This document shows positions 1-8,261 of a DNA stretch of 64,000 nucleotides, piece by piece. The translations under genes and the position numbers were made by a program. Every line of letters begins with the position of its first letter. The stretch's first letter is position 1. This DNA is from Paenibacillus sp. JNUCC32 (GTDB lineage: Bacteria > Bacillota > Bacilli > Paenibacillales > Paenibacillaceae). The notes under the pieces were generated by a model. The model was given only the letters and a program-made list of their open reading frames with translations. It did not search any database and was not told the origin of the DNA. The DNA is taken from positions 5,411,501 to 5,475,500 of the forward strand of contig NZ_CP062260.1 of NCBI RefSeq assembly GCF_014863545.1. Direction: 5' to 3'.

Positions 1-10
1 CGCTCCTAAT
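1..10 (-). promoter_or_regulatory. Ribosome binding site of a gene beyond the left edge
   Basis: Read on the minus strand, the last bases after the binding-protein stop codon are ATTAGGAGCG. The GGAG core suggests that another gene of the same operon begins just outside the window. This is inference from a short motif. Confidence 0.4.
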
Positions 11-15
11 TCGGC

Positions 16-1005
16 TTATTCTTTGGATCCGTTGAAGAATTGCTGATGCTCTTCCAGCAGCTCCACGGTCAGCGGCTTCTCGAAGGTCATCGAGTATGCA
101 GGTTTGTTGACTTCATCGACGGTCTCCCCTTCGTACAGGGCCACCGGGTAGTTCGCAATCAGATCTTTGCGGGCATCCTTTACGATGGTCTCGGCCATCT
201 TCATCGCCAGATCCGTCGTTGCATTCTTCTTGTCCACGACCGCAACCGATTCGGTCAGCGAGAAGTTTCCTTCGACCGGATCTACGTAGTCAATCGGTGC
301 ACCGGTGGCTTTAGCCGCTACCGCCTGATGGCGGAGTCCAAACCCGGCCGCCACTTCGCCCGCCTGCACTTTCTTGATCGGACCGGAGCCCGAGCTCTCC
401 AGATGCGGTCCCACGTTGGCGATCAGGTCATGAAGCACCTTACGTCCCGCATCTTCGCCGTATTGCGTAATAATGGCCTGAACGAGCAGCCAGCCGGTGG
501 AAGAATCCATGATGTTCGGAATCGATACGAGTCCGCTGAATTCCGGTTTGGTCAGGTCCGTGATGGAGGTGGGCATCGGCAATCCTTTGTCCTTCAGCAC
601 TTCCGTATTCACGAAGATGGAGCCGGTATTCGCCAGAATCGGCGTGTAATATGCCGGATAAGAATCGGTAGCGCCTGCGTCAAAGGCCAGAACCTTAAAC
701 ATCGAATGCTTGCTCTGCGAGCTTTCGATGAAGTAGGAGCTCATGGTGACGAGATCCGCCTCGATTTTGTTCCCCTCCGCCATCAATTTGCCCCCAAGTT
801 CGGAGGTGCCCAGGGATTGGACAAGATACTGTCCTTCATATCCGGCATTCTTCAACGAGGTCTCCATTGCCGCAACGGCTTCTTCATCCCCATTGGTGTA
901 GATGACTACCTTCTTCGCTTCCCCCGCGCTGCCGCAAGCGGCCAAAGCAAACACCATACTGATTGCGATCAATGACAGCAGCATTCCCTTCAGCGTCTTC
1001 ATCAT
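16..1005 (-). CDS. ABC transporter substrate-binding lipoprotein (iron/phosphonate-type periplasmic-binding fold)
   Basis: This 329-aa lipoprotein has a signal peptide ending in the lipobox LAAC (about residues 20-24), so it should be anchored outside the membrane and deliver substrate to the permease and ATPase encoded upstream in the same operon. The body (KVVIYTNGDEEA near the mature N-terminus, later NTGSIFVNTE and PNIMDSSTGW) resembles the AfuA/PhnS-like type 2 binding proteins used for ferric iron, phosphonates or phosphate esters. The start is the first of two tandem ATG codons, seven bases or so after GGAGTGAG. It is separated from the permease gene by about 210 bp holding a hairpin repeat. 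Substrate cannot be read from sequence. The divergent DeoR-type regulator hints at a sugar-phosphate or phosphonate-like compound, but that is inference. Confidence 0.85.
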   Translation of the reverse strand: MMKTLKGMLLSLIAISMVFALAACGSAGEAKKVVIYTNGDEEAVAAMETSLKNAGYEGQYLVQSLGTSELGGKLMAEGNKIEADLVTMSSYFIESSQSKHSMFKVLAFDAGATDSYPAYYTPILANTGSIFVNTEVLKDKGLPMPTSITDLTKPEFSGLVSIPNIMDSSTGWLLVQAIITQYGEDAGRKVLHDLIANVGPHLESSGSGPIKKVQAGEVAAGFGLRHQAVAAKATGAPIDYVDPVEGNFSLTESVAVVDKKNATTDLAMKMAETIVKDARKDLIANYPVALYEGETVDEVNKPAYSMTFEKPLTVELLEEHQQFFNGSKE

Positions 1006-1075
1006 GATTAACTCACTCCTTGAATGTTTTTATTGGCTTTAAAATAGGTTCAGTGCTTGATGTCCGCTGCGATAC

Positions 1076-1143
1076 CGTATCGTACCTCCGATCTAGAAAT
1101 CCGCAGACAAAGGCGAACGCATTCGCGTCCCCAGTACGACACG
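1076..1143. repeat. Divergent copy of a dispersed hairpin element between two operon genes
   Basis: Ten-base arms CGTATCGTAC (1076-1085) and GTACGACACG (1134-1143) are inverted with one mismatch. They enclose a core containing AAAGGCGAACGC, which also occurs in the elements near 53.96 and 62.65 kb. It lies inside the 211-bp gap between the permease and binding-protein genes. It could be processed, or could stop or stabilise the operon transcript. Kinship to the other copies rests on the short shared core, so it is tentative. Confidence 0.5.
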
Positions 1144-1216
1144 TCGTCTCTGCCGGGTGTATGTTTTTCAACCACATATCCGGCAACATAGCGGACAAGC
1201 ACGTAATAGGGCAGCT

Positions 1217-2833
1217 TTAGCGTTGCGCCGTTCTCCTCTGCCATGCGTCGCACACCAGCTTAATGATCAGATTCGTGAAGAAGATCAGCATCGACAGCAC
1301 GAAGATCTCATTAAACTTGGCGAAATGCTGCAGCTCTTTGATTTTGCTGGCGACGAGCGACGTCTGGGCCGATACGAGAAAAATGATGCCGCTGATCGTC
1401 ACCATGGCGTTGATGAAATAGTAGCTGAACATCTCAATGACGGTTGAGGCCGAGTTCGGCAGGATCACCCGATACACGGTCTTGAACCAGCTATCCCCCA
1501 GCAGTTCTCCCGTGGTTTCCCAGGAGGGATTCATCTTGGACAGAGAGTTCTTGGCCATCAGGTACGGCGTCGTAAAGAAATGAACGATGTTGCACAGAAC
1601 GATAATGATAAAGGTTCCCTTCAGGCTGCTCCCGTTAAAGAAGAGCAGGTAGGATATCCCCAGCACCATGCCGGGCACCGTATTGGTTATCATGGATACG
1701 ATGTCTACCGCGGACCGGGCTTTTAACGATGTTCGCACATTGAGCAGCGCGGATAAGTACGCCATCAAGGTACCGAACAGCGCCGTCAAGAAGGCGACCC
1801 AGAGCGAATTGCGATATACCCCCGTCAAGTCGCTCGATTGAATCACATCCCGCACATGCTGGAACGTGAAGGTCATGTCATAGGGGTAACTGCTCAACCA
1901 AGGAGCGATGAACATCACCGCAAAAATGGACAGCATGCCCGTCACAATGGCCGACGACATCACGCCGAAGGCGATATCCCGAACGCGCTGCCGCGGCAGC
2001 TCGATATCCGACAGCTTGTCATAGTGGAAATTCCACTTTTCCAGATAATTCAGCAGCCAGATGCCGAACACGGCCGGAATCAGCATCATCACCGCAATGA
2101 CAGCGCCTTGATTGAAGTCCGGAATGGAACCCAGCATCACCTGGTACAGCTGCGTCGCCACGACCGGATAGGTACCGCCGACGGAAGCCGGAATCCCAAA
2201 ATCCGTAAAGCTTAAGATAAAGGACAGCACAAAGGCCCCGCCAAGGGCTCCCGCAAGGGGACGCAAAATCGTATTCATGAAACTTCTCATCGTGCCGTCA
2301 CCCATTAACTTGGATACGATGATGAATTTTTTATCAATGTACTTAAACGCGTTATGAATCAGCAGGAAAACCGGCGGCAGCGTATAAATGACGTAGCCGA
2401 TGAGCAGCCCGTTCCATCCGTAGATATCGAACAGATTGCGCCCGGCAAGCCGGGTGATCAAGCCTTGGTTACCGAACGAATACATGATGGCGAACCCATA
2501 GGTAATGGTCGGAAGCAGCATGGGGACCATGATGACGGTTTTCAGCAGGCCTTTGACGGGCCGGTATATTTTGGTGCAATGAATGGAATACGCGAGTACG
2601 AACCCCAGAACGGTCGTGATTACGGCCGTTACGCCCGATACCTTCACGCTGTTGCCGATCGCCGCGACGAATTCCCGATTCGACCCCATGGATGCATAGT
2701 GTCCAAGGGTAAATCCCTGATCGGATCCGAAGGAGCGGATCAGCAATATGAGCAGCGGCAGGAACAGAAACACGGCGAACAATAACAGGATGACGGTAAA
2801 GATAACCCGCATTTCCGGCTTCGCGCTACGCAT
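1217..2833 (-). CDS. ABC transporter permease, two fused permease halves
   Basis: This protein of about 538 residues carries two BPD-transp-1-type halves in one chain, with about 12 hydrophobic segments. It is typical of the ferric iron (FbpB/AfuB) and 2-aminoethylphosphonate-type permeases, in which one polypeptide replaces a heterodimer. Each half has an EAA-like loop (for example KLMGDGTMRSFMNTILRPLAGA in the first and TTGELLGDSWFKTVYRVILPNS in the second, where the ATPase docks). I prefer the ATG at 2833 over the GTG three codons upstream because GGTGA lies five bases before it. The start overlaps the stop of the ATPase gene by 8 bp (ATGCGTAG), so the two are translationally coupled. The substrate is unknown. 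Confidence 0.88.
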   Translation of the reverse strand: MRSAKPEMRVIFTVILLLFAVFLFLPLLILLIRSFGSDQGFTLGHYASMGSNREFVAAIGNSVKVSGVTAVITTVLGFVLAYSIHCTKIYRPVKGLLKTVIMVPMLLPTITYGFAIMYSFGNQGLITRLAGRNLFDIYGWNGLLIGYVIYTLPPVFLLIHNAFKYIDKKFIIVSKLMGDGTMRSFMNTILRPLAGALGGAFVLSFILSFTDFGIPASVGGTYPVVATQLYQVMLGSIPDFNQGAVIAVMMLIPAVFGIWLLNYLEKWNFHYDKLSDIELPRQRVRDIAFGVMSSAIVTGMLSIFAVMFIAPWLSSYPYDMTFTFQHVRDVIQSSDLTGVYRNSLWVAFLTALFGTLMAYLSALLNVRTSLKARSAVDIVSMITNTVPGMVLGISYLLFFNGSSLKGTFIIIVLCNIVHFFTTPYLMAKNSLSKMNPSWETTGELLGDSWFKTVYRVILPNSASTVIEMFSYYFINAMVTISGIIFLVSAQTSLVASKIKELQHFAKFNEIFVLSMLIFFTNLIIKLVCDAWQRRTAQR

Positions 2834-3578
2834 ACTGTTCACCGAACAGGTTGTAGATGTTCTGCCTTTTGATATGCAGCTGCTTGATAATGAACTGCTT
2901 CACAAAATCATTGCTCGGATGATGGACAATCTCCTGGGGCGTGCCGAATTGGGCAATCTGTCCCTGATGGATGATCAGGATTTTGTCCGAGAGCGTCAGC
3001 GCCTCTTCCGGGTCATGCGTCACAATGATCGTGGTCAGCTTGAATTCCCTGGCGATCGACTGGATCCGCTGCTTGATCGATTCCTTGATCACGCCGTCCA
3101 GCGCGCTGAGCGGCTCATCAAGCAGCAGGATTTTCGGTTTCGTGACTAGCGTTCTGGCCAGGGCCACTCTCTGCTTCTGCCCCCCTGACAGTTCGCCGAT
3201 CCGCTTGTCCAAGTGGGGCTGGAGCTCCAGAAAATCGATATATTCACGGACCTCCTGCTCGCTTACGCTCCCCTTCTTATTGCGCAGGCCGTATACGATA
3301 TTGTCGTAGGCATTCAAGTTCGGGAATAAGGCATAGTCCTGAAACACGATATTGAATCCCCGCTTCTTCATCGGTACGCTGCTCAGATCTTGACCCTGGA
3401 ACACGATTTTTCCCTGATCCATTCGGGTGAGTCCCAAAATAATATTCAGCAATGTGGTCTTCCCGCTCCCGCTCGGACCGAGCAGCGATACAATCTCGCC
3501 CGTGCCGATTTCTACGTTGATGTCATCCAAAACCACTTTATCGTCGAATTGTTTGCAGATATGCTCTAGCTTCAGCAA
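2826..3578 (-). CDS. ABC transporter ATP-binding protein (iron/phosphonate/spermidine-type)
   Basis: This is the nucleotide-binding subunit, about 250 aa, which hydrolyses ATP to drive the fused permease. Visible motifs are Walker A GPSGSGKT, signature LSGGQKQRVALAR, Walker B ILLLDEPLSALD and the switch histidine in VTHDPEEAL. No TOBE/regulatory C-terminal extension of the MalK kind is present. The start is taken as TTG at 3578, because an excellent AAGGAGGTG lies about seven bases ahead. An upstream in-frame GTG at 3599 would place that ribosome binding site inside the gene. It is the first gene of an operon running ATPase, permease, binding protein and probably beyond the window edge. Confidence 0.9.
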   Translation of the reverse strand: MLKLEHICKQFDDKVVLDDINVEIGTGEIVSLLGPSGSGKTTLLNIILGLTRMDQGKIVFQGQDLSSVPMKKRGFNIVFQDYALFPNLNAYDNIVYGLRNKKGSVSEQEVREYIDFLELQPHLDKRIGELSGGQKQRVALARTLVTKPKILLLDEPLSALDGVIKESIKQRIQSIAREFKLTTIIVTHDPEEALTLSDKILIIHQGQIAQFGTPQEIVHHPSNDFVKQFIIKQLHIKRQNIYNLFGEQYA

Positions 3579-3656
3579 ACGGCTCACCTCCTTAAACACA
3601 TCCTCAGTATAGAAACCATATGTAAATAAGAATCATGGGAACTGTTAAATGTAAGT

Positions 3657-3685
3657 AAATTATGCATATATCATTCATAAATCAA
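3657..3685 (-). promoter_or_regulatory. Possible promoter of the ABC operon
   Basis: On the minus strand TTGATT (3685-3680) and TAATTT (3662-3657) are separated by 17 bases. The match is moderate and the surroundings are AT-rich, so this is one candidate among several in the divergent region. Confidence 0.35.
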
Positions 3686-3750
3686 TACTAACTATTGACC
3701 ATATTCATCCTTAACAGATGCCTAACTTATGAATAATGTAGGTAATTGTA

Positions 3751-3779
3751 TTGAACATGGCCGTGCGAATCGGTAAACT
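3751..3779 (+). promoter_or_regulatory. Probable sigma-A promoter of the DeoR-type regulator
   Basis: TTGAAC (3751-3756) and TAAACT (3774-3779) are separated by exactly 17 bases, about 40 bases upstream of the regulator start. Confidence 0.5.
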
Positions 3780-3817
3780 AGACATGAATACAGGCATCAA
3801 CCACTAAGGCGGATTGA

Positions 3818-4594
3818 ATGGGTGAGCGAATGTTTCCATTGGAGAGGCAAAAGAAAATACTTGAGCTGCTTACGATTCGAAAAGTACTGAAGATCACGGA
3901 GCTTACGGAAGAGCTGAACGTCTCCGTGGATACGCTGCGACGGGATTTGAACACCCTGACCAAGCAAGGGCGGATTGAGAAGATCTATGGCGGGGTGAAG
4001 CTCGTGGAGTCCCGGTTCGGCGAATCCTCCATGGATGAGCGCATGGTCAGCCAGCTGGAAGAAAAGGACCGGATCGCCCGCAAATGTAGCGAATTCGTTC
4101 ATGACGGCGACTGCATCTACATCGACAGCGGCTCGACCACGTACCAAATCGCCAAATACGTGAAGCATAAGAAGAAGCTGACGGTGGTTACGAATTCACT
4201 TCCGGTTGCGATCGAACTGATGGACAGCGACGTGGAGCTGATTATGATCGGCGGCAAAATCCGGCGGGAGGAGCAATCCGTCGTCGCGTATGAATACATC
4301 TTCAACTTTCATGAGCTGAATGTGCTGAAGGCGTTTATCTGCTGCAGCGGCATCACCATCGAAAAAGGCATCTCCGACTACAACCTGGAAGAAGCCATCA
4401 CGCGCAAAAAAATGATCGAGCTGTCCAAAGAGGTGATTGTCATGGCGGACAGCACCAAGTTTGGCAAAGACGTTACCATTTCCATCGCTCCGCTCGACAG
4501 AATCGATACCATCGTGACGGATGCGAACGTCCATCCAAGCTTTATTCCAACTTTCAAGAAAACCAATACAACGCTTGTGATTGCAGATGAATAG
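3818..4594 (+). CDS. DeoR/GlpR-family transcriptional regulator
   Basis: This 258-aa protein has the standard DeoR layout. The N-terminal helix-turn-helix (about residues 5-60) has the family phrase VSVDTLRRDLNTL and GRIEKIYGG. A C-terminal isomerase-like sensor domain (about 75-250) contains IYIDSGSTT and VMADSTKFGK. Family members are usually repressors released by a phosphorylated sugar. It is transcribed away from the ABC operon at 0-3.6 kb, so it probably controls that operon and itself. Two in-frame starts (3818 and 3830) both have plausible ribosome binding sites (AAGGCGG and GGTGA). The first is used here, but the family usually begins near the second. Confidence 0.88.
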   Translation: MGERMFPLERQKKILELLTIRKVLKITELTEELNVSVDTLRRDLNTLTKQGRIEKIYGGVKLVESRFGESSMDERMVSQLEEKDRIARKCSEFVHDGDCIYIDSGSTTYQIAKYVKHKKKLTVVTNSLPVAIELMDSDVELIMIGGKIRREEQSVVAYEYIFNFHELNVLKAFICCSGITIEKGISDYNLEEAITRKKMIELSKEVIVMADSTKFGKDVTISIAPLDRIDTIVTDANVHPSFIPTFKKTNTTLVIADE

Positions 4595-4610
4595 AATAGA
4601 GAATCACGCC

Positions 4611-4668
4611 AAAAACGGACATTACCGATCGCCGAACGACAGCGAGTATGGGAACGTCCGTTTTTTAT
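4611..4668 (+). terminator. Rho-independent terminator after the DeoR-type gene
   Basis: AAAAACGGAC (4611-4620) pairs with GTCCGTTTTTT (4656-4666), with further pairing possible inside, and is followed by T-rich sequence. The 4595-4911 gap holds only this terminator and the next promoter. Confidence 0.75.
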
Positions 4669-4810
4669 TTCACACTGGCGGAGACCGGTGCTAGCTTATA
4701 TGTATCGAGCCTTTTCCAGTATCCTGCATCCATAAGGATTAATCTTCTCTTTGCATGCATCTCCATCTCTTTTTTATGTGGATGACGGACCAAGCCCCCT
4801 TTGTAAGCGG

Positions 4811-4839
4811 TTGTACATTAGAAGGGAAGTCCATATAAT
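4811..4839 (+). promoter_or_regulatory. Sigma-A promoter of the nucleotidyltransferase gene
   Basis: TTGTAC (4811-4816) and a perfect TATAAT (4834-4839) are spaced by 17 bases, about 70 bases before the start codon. Confidence 0.65.
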
Positions 4840-4911
4840 GATGAAGGAATGAAAATTAGGATATTTTTGTTATGTTCTGCGACACCATGCAGGTAGAGGA
4901 GGAATCTGATT

Positions 4912-5970
4912 ATGAACGTTGGATCAGCACGAGCAGCGGCAACGGATTGGGTCTTGCAGCATGCCAGCAGGGAGCCTGGATTCATGGGTGCCTATTTCAG
5001 CGGCTCCACGGTCGGCAAGCCGGACGATGCCGAGATGGCTCCGTCATCAGACATTGACGTCGTTGTAGTCACCGCGGATCCGGAGCCCCCGCTGAAACCG
5101 GGGAAGTTTATCTACCAGGACGCCTTGATCGAGGTCACCTATCTGTCCTGGCAGGACCTAGCTTCGCCCGAGCAAGTATTAACGTCCTACCATCTGGCCG
5201 GCAGCTTCCGCGTAGACACCCTGATGTCCGACCCGACCGGGCAGCTGCGCAAGCTGCAGACGGACGTCTCGCGGCACTTTGCCGACCGGATCTGGGTCAC
5301 CCGCCGCTGTGAGAACGTGCGCGAACGTATCATGAACGGCCTCCAATCCATAGATCCTTCCGCTCCTTGGCATCGCCAGGTGACCTCTTGGCTGTTCCCT
5401 ACCGGCGTAACCACCCATATGCTTCTGGTCGCCGGGCTTCGCAACCCCACGGTCAGACTCCGCTATGCGGCAGTTCGCGACGTGCTGAAGGAATATAACC
5501 AAGAGCAGGTCTACGAGGAGCTGTTACGTTTGCTGGGCTGTAAAGACATGACTGCCGAGCAAGCCATGAATCATCTCAACGGACTGGCCCGCACCTTCGA
5601 CGCCGCTGCTGCGATTGCCAAGACGCCCTTCTTCTTCAGCAGTGACATTACGCCGGAAGCAAGACCGATTGCCATTGACGGCAGCCGCGAGCTGATCCTA
5701 AACGGAAGCCATCGGGAAGCCGTCTTCTGGATGGTGGCCACCTTCGCCCGCTGCCACAACATCTTGGAGGTTGACGGGACTCCTGAATTTCAGGAGGAGT
5801 ATGTACCCGCTTTCGATGCGATTCTGGCCGATCTTGGCATAACGTCCACCGATGACCTGCTCCAGCGGGCCGAAGAGACCCTCCGTTTCCTGCCGAAGCT
5901 GTGGGATGTCACGGTAGGCATTCTGGATGCCAATCCGAATGTATCCGGCGGCGAAGAATCAACCTCATAA
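4912..5970 (+). CDS. Nucleotidyltransferase-fold protein of unknown substrate
   Basis: This 352-aa protein has an N-terminal polymerase-beta-type nucleotidyltransferase domain. The GS motif falls at residues 31-32 and the metal-binding pair in SDIDVVVV is D47 and D49, the pattern of aminoglycoside adenylyltransferases and related small-molecule or tRNA NTases. The remaining 200 residues are helical (FADRIWVTRRCENVRERI, TTHMLLVAGLRNPTVRLRY), as in the KNTase/GrpB-like helical partners. A good GGAGG stands nine bases before the ATG. It is monocistronic, between its own promoter and a bidirectional terminator. Drug modification is possible but not shown; many such chromosomal genes have no known substrate. 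Confidence 0.75.
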   Translation: MNVGSARAAATDWVLQHASREPGFMGAYFSGSTVGKPDDAEMAPSSDIDVVVVTADPEPPLKPGKFIYQDALIEVTYLSWQDLASPEQVLTSYHLAGSFRVDTLMSDPTGQLRKLQTDVSRHFADRIWVTRRCENVRERIMNGLQSIDPSAPWHRQVTSWLFPTGVTTHMLLVAGLRNPTVRLRYAAVRDVLKEYNQEQVYEELLRLLGCKDMTAEQAMNHLNGLARTFDAAAAIAKTPFFFSSDITPEARPIAIDGSRELILNGSHREAVFWMVATFARCHNILEVDGTPEFQEEYVPAFDAILADLGITSTDDLLQRAEETLRFLPKLWDVTVGILDANPNVSGGEESTS

Positions 5971-5988
5971 CTCCTATTTTCATATAGA

Positions 5989-6027
5989 AAAGCCCACGCC
6001 AGGATTCGTTCCTGGCGTGGGCTTTGT
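5989..6027. terminator. Bidirectional terminator between convergent genes
   Basis: A strong stem AAGCCCACGCCAGGA / TCCTGGCGTGGGCTT with a very short loop sits between the nucleotidyltransferase and acetyltransferase stop codons. Runs of A on the left and T on the right allow function in both directions. Confidence 0.8.
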
Positions 6028-6028
6028 A

Positions 6029-6979
6029 TTAGCGGACTTCCTGCTCCAGCGGCAGGTAAAACCGGTGCTCCTCTTGGTCTTTGGCAAAGCCGACCGACTG
6101 ATAAAGTGACAACGCCGTATCATTGGCTGCCTTTACTTGCAGCTTGACCGTGGCGGACCCATGCGCCTGAAGATAAGACATGGCACGGCAAAGCAGATAT
6201 TTGGCGATCCCCCGCCGTCTCCACGGTTCCCGCACAAACACATCTTCAATCACGCCATCCCCCTCCTCCTGCCATGCCATGGTACTGCCGACGATCGTAT
6301 CCCCTTCCAGAACATTCATGGCGATCCAGTTGGAATGCGCCTTATATTCCCGTAATCGTTCGAGACCCAGCGGCGCTTCCGGCCAAATTTCAGCTTCGAG
6401 CTTTAGATACTCCACTTCCTCTTCCGCAGACTCGATCCTCCACAATCGATTTTGATAGCGATCATCTAACGGCAAGGCAGGAATAGGCTCCTCCAACGAT
6501 CGTTTCATGGCATAGAGGTTCTCCAGCGGCTGAAACCCCTTCTTCACCGTAAAAAAAGCGTTATTGGCGCTCTCATGGACATAATTGCCCACGCACAAAT
6601 ACGTCTCGTACGTCTTCGGCAAAGTCCTCATTAAGACAACCGCCCGTTCATACAGGACCTGATACAATTCGTCCAAAAGGTCGAAATCCCGCTCACGATG
6701 CGGAACCGCCTTGAGATTCACGTAAATATGATGCTTGCAGTTCGGGGCACATCCCGGCGGAATCACGTTTATGATCCCGACCTGACCCTTAGCTACCATC
6801 TTCCCGTCTTCGATAGCGCAAAACACGTTTTCCCAATTCTCCCGGTCACCCACCCACCAGAACAGCGCATTCTCGGCGGATACCGCCTGATATAACTCGC
6901 CTAGCAGAGGCATGTCGCCCTGCCCAAAACTACGAATGATTCTTTCGCTCAAATGAATGTCACCAGCCTTTGCGTTCAT
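6029..6979 (-). CDS. GNAT-family N-acetyltransferase, two-domain
   Basis: This protein of about 316 aa has a C-terminal GNAT domain. The beta4-alpha3 acetyl-CoA site reads VEDVFVREPWRRRGIAKYLL, followed by NDTALSLYQSVGF. The N-terminal half (GDMPLLGELYQAVSAENALFWWVGDRENWENVF) is a second, degenerate GNAT-like domain, as in other double-domain members of about 300 aa. I choose the ATG at 6979 (MNAKAGDIHLSERI). The upstream TTG extension encodes an unlikely Cys/Trp-rich stretch with no ribosome binding site, although the one before 6979 is also weak. The acceptor substrate is unknown. It is single gene, convergent with its left neighbour and divergent from the ArsR-GyrB-like gene. Confidence 0.8.
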   Translation of the reverse strand: MNAKAGDIHLSERIIRSFGQGDMPLLGELYQAVSAENALFWWVGDRENWENVFCAIEDGKMVAKGQVGIINVIPPGCAPNCKHHIYVNLKAVPHRERDFDLLDELYQVLYERAVVLMRTLPKTYETYLCVGNYVHESANNAFFTVKKGFQPLENLYAMKRSLEEPIPALPLDDRYQNRLWRIESAEEEVEYLKLEAEIWPEAPLGLERLREYKAHSNWIAMNVLEGDTIVGSTMAWQEEGDGVIEDVFVREPWRRRGIAKYLLCRAMSYLQAHGSATVKLQVKAANDTALSLYQSVGFAKDQEEHRFYLPLEQEVR

Positions 6980-7067
6980 TGTAAGCCGATCGGAGTGCCA
7001 ACAACAGAGAAAAAACAACTATAGACAAACAAGCCGCTTTTTCAAACAACGATCTCCATATAATGGG

Positions 7068-7096
7068 TGTACAATAATGATATTACGTAATATAAT
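7068..7096 (+). promoter_or_regulatory. Promoter of the ArsR-GyrB-like fusion gene, overlapped by its operator
   Basis: TGTACA (7068-7073) and TATAAT (7091-7096) are 17 bases apart. The -10 box lies inside the large palindrome at 7077-7112, so binding there would block polymerase. Another TATAAT at 7059-7064 lacks a good -35 partner. Confidence 0.5.
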
Positions 7097-7112
7097 AATT
7101 ACGTAATATCAT
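7077..7112. promoter_or_regulatory. Large perfect palindrome, probable operator
   Basis: Perfect 15-base arms ATGATATTACGTAAT and ATTACGTAATATCAT are separated by six bases. Each arm also contains its own palindrome ATTACGTAAT, so two adjacent dimer sites are available. This is the usual form of an ArsR-type operator. It lies 30 bases before the fusion gene, and autoregulation is the simplest inference. Confidence 0.7.
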
Positions 7113-7142
7113 AATACTCAAAAGTGAGGTTGATGATTCCAC

Positions 7143-8261
7143 ATGACACGTGATCTATTCCAAGAGATGGATGTCTTAAAGAATCAAATGGCGGAGCTGC
7201 AGCAGCTTGTTTATCAAGCTTTTATGGAACGAAAACCTGCATCCGCATCAAATCCATACCGCCAAGAAATCGCAACAGCGCCCACCATAAATGAACCCAA
7301 TCCCGAAGACGGCTCTGTCTTCTACTCCGGGCAGGTGCACCTGAACGGACAAAACATCCGCTGGGAGCCACAGCAACGCCGATTGAATCAATTGCTGGAC
7401 ATGAATACGGAGAAGGCGGCCAAAATCCTCGCTGCCCTGGGCAACAAGCAGCGCCTGGATATTTTGAAGGCCGTCATGGCGGAGCCGCTATCGGGATCCG
7501 AGTTGGTGGAACGGTTGAACATGGGGACGACGGGTCAGCTGTATCATCATCTCAAGGCGCTGCTCGGCGCAGACCTGCTCGTCCAGGAGCAAGGGGGCCG
7601 CTACGCTCTTCCCCAGCATCGAAGCCTGCCGTTCCTGCTGCTGTTGTCCGCTGCCGGCGATCTGCTCGATGCCAGCGATTACCTGGAGATGTCGGAAACC
7701 CGCAACAATGCAGGGATGTACTTCGGGCCCTCGCATGGCTTTGATATTCATCAGCTGCTTTGGGCCGTGGTGGAAAATTCGATTTTGGAGCATACGAGCG
7801 GGTATGGCGATCAGATCGGCATTTTCCTGCATGAGGATGGCAGCGTGACGGTGACCGACAACGGAAGAGGCATTCCGGTGCAGGCCCTCCCGAATTCCGA
7901 TGTCCCCGTTGTGCAGTCGATTCTGACCGATGTCCACCGCTTCAACAACAGCGCGCACTTTCTGGTTCCCGGCGCGGAAAAAGGCATCAGCATTGCCGTG
8001 GTCAACGCCCTTTCCAAGCAGCTGTCCGTGGAAATTCGGCGTGACGGGAACATATACCGGCAGGAATACCGGCACGGCATACCGCAGACGGGTCTTTTGA
8101 CGGTTGGTTTGACTCAAGAGACGGGAACCAGCGTGACGTTCAAGCCCGAGCCGGAATTGTTCAGCTCTGCCTTTGAATTTGACCGCATCCTCGAGCGCAA
8201 GGACGCGATTGCCGCGGATTATCCTGCACTTGCCCTGACCATTCGGAACACCGCTGAATAA
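7143..8261 (+). CDS. ArsR-type winged helix fused to a GyrB-like GHKL ATPase domain
   Basis: This 372-aa protein has three parts. Residues 5-30 are a short heptad-like helix. Residues 88-155 form an ArsR winged helix-turn-helix (KILAALGNKQRLDIL, then TTGQLYHHLKALLGADLL). Residues 195-370 closely follow the ATPase subdomain of gyrase/topoisomerase IV subunit B. The matching pieces are N-box AVVENSILEHTSGYGDQI (E211, N212), G1 box TVTDNGRGIPV (D239, G241, G243), a G2-like GAEKGISIAVVNALS (277-291), the phrase RRDGNIYRQEY, then GTSVTFKPEPELF. The transducer, TOPRIM and DNA-cleavage parts of GyrB are absent, so it cannot be a topoisomerase. ATP or a gyrase-type inhibitor could be the ligand that controls DNA binding; that is inference. 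GTGAGGT precedes the ATG, with a long spacing. Confidence 0.85.
   Translation: MTRDLFQEMDVLKNQMAELQQLVYQAFMERKPASASNPYRQEIATAPTINEPNPEDGSVFYSGQVHLNGQNIRWEPQQRRLNQLLDMNTEKAAKILAALGNKQRLDILKAVMAEPLSGSELVERLNMGTTGQLYHHLKALLGADLLVQEQGGRYALPQHRSLPFLLLLSAAGDLLDASDYLEMSETRNNAGMYFGPSHGFDIHQLLWAVVENSILEHTSGYGDQIGIFLHEDGSVTVTDNGRGIPVQALPNSDVPVVQSILTDVHRFNNSAHFLVPGAEKGISIAVVNALSKQLSVEIRRDGNIYRQEYRHGIPQTGLLTVGLTQETGTSVTFKPEPELFSSAFEFDRILERKDAIAADYPALALTIRNTAE

Noticed and set aside
4912..5970. Calling the nucleotidyltransferase an aminoglycoside resistance gene
   Set aside because: Only the general NTase motif is visible; the helical remainder does not match a known resistance enzyme well enough.
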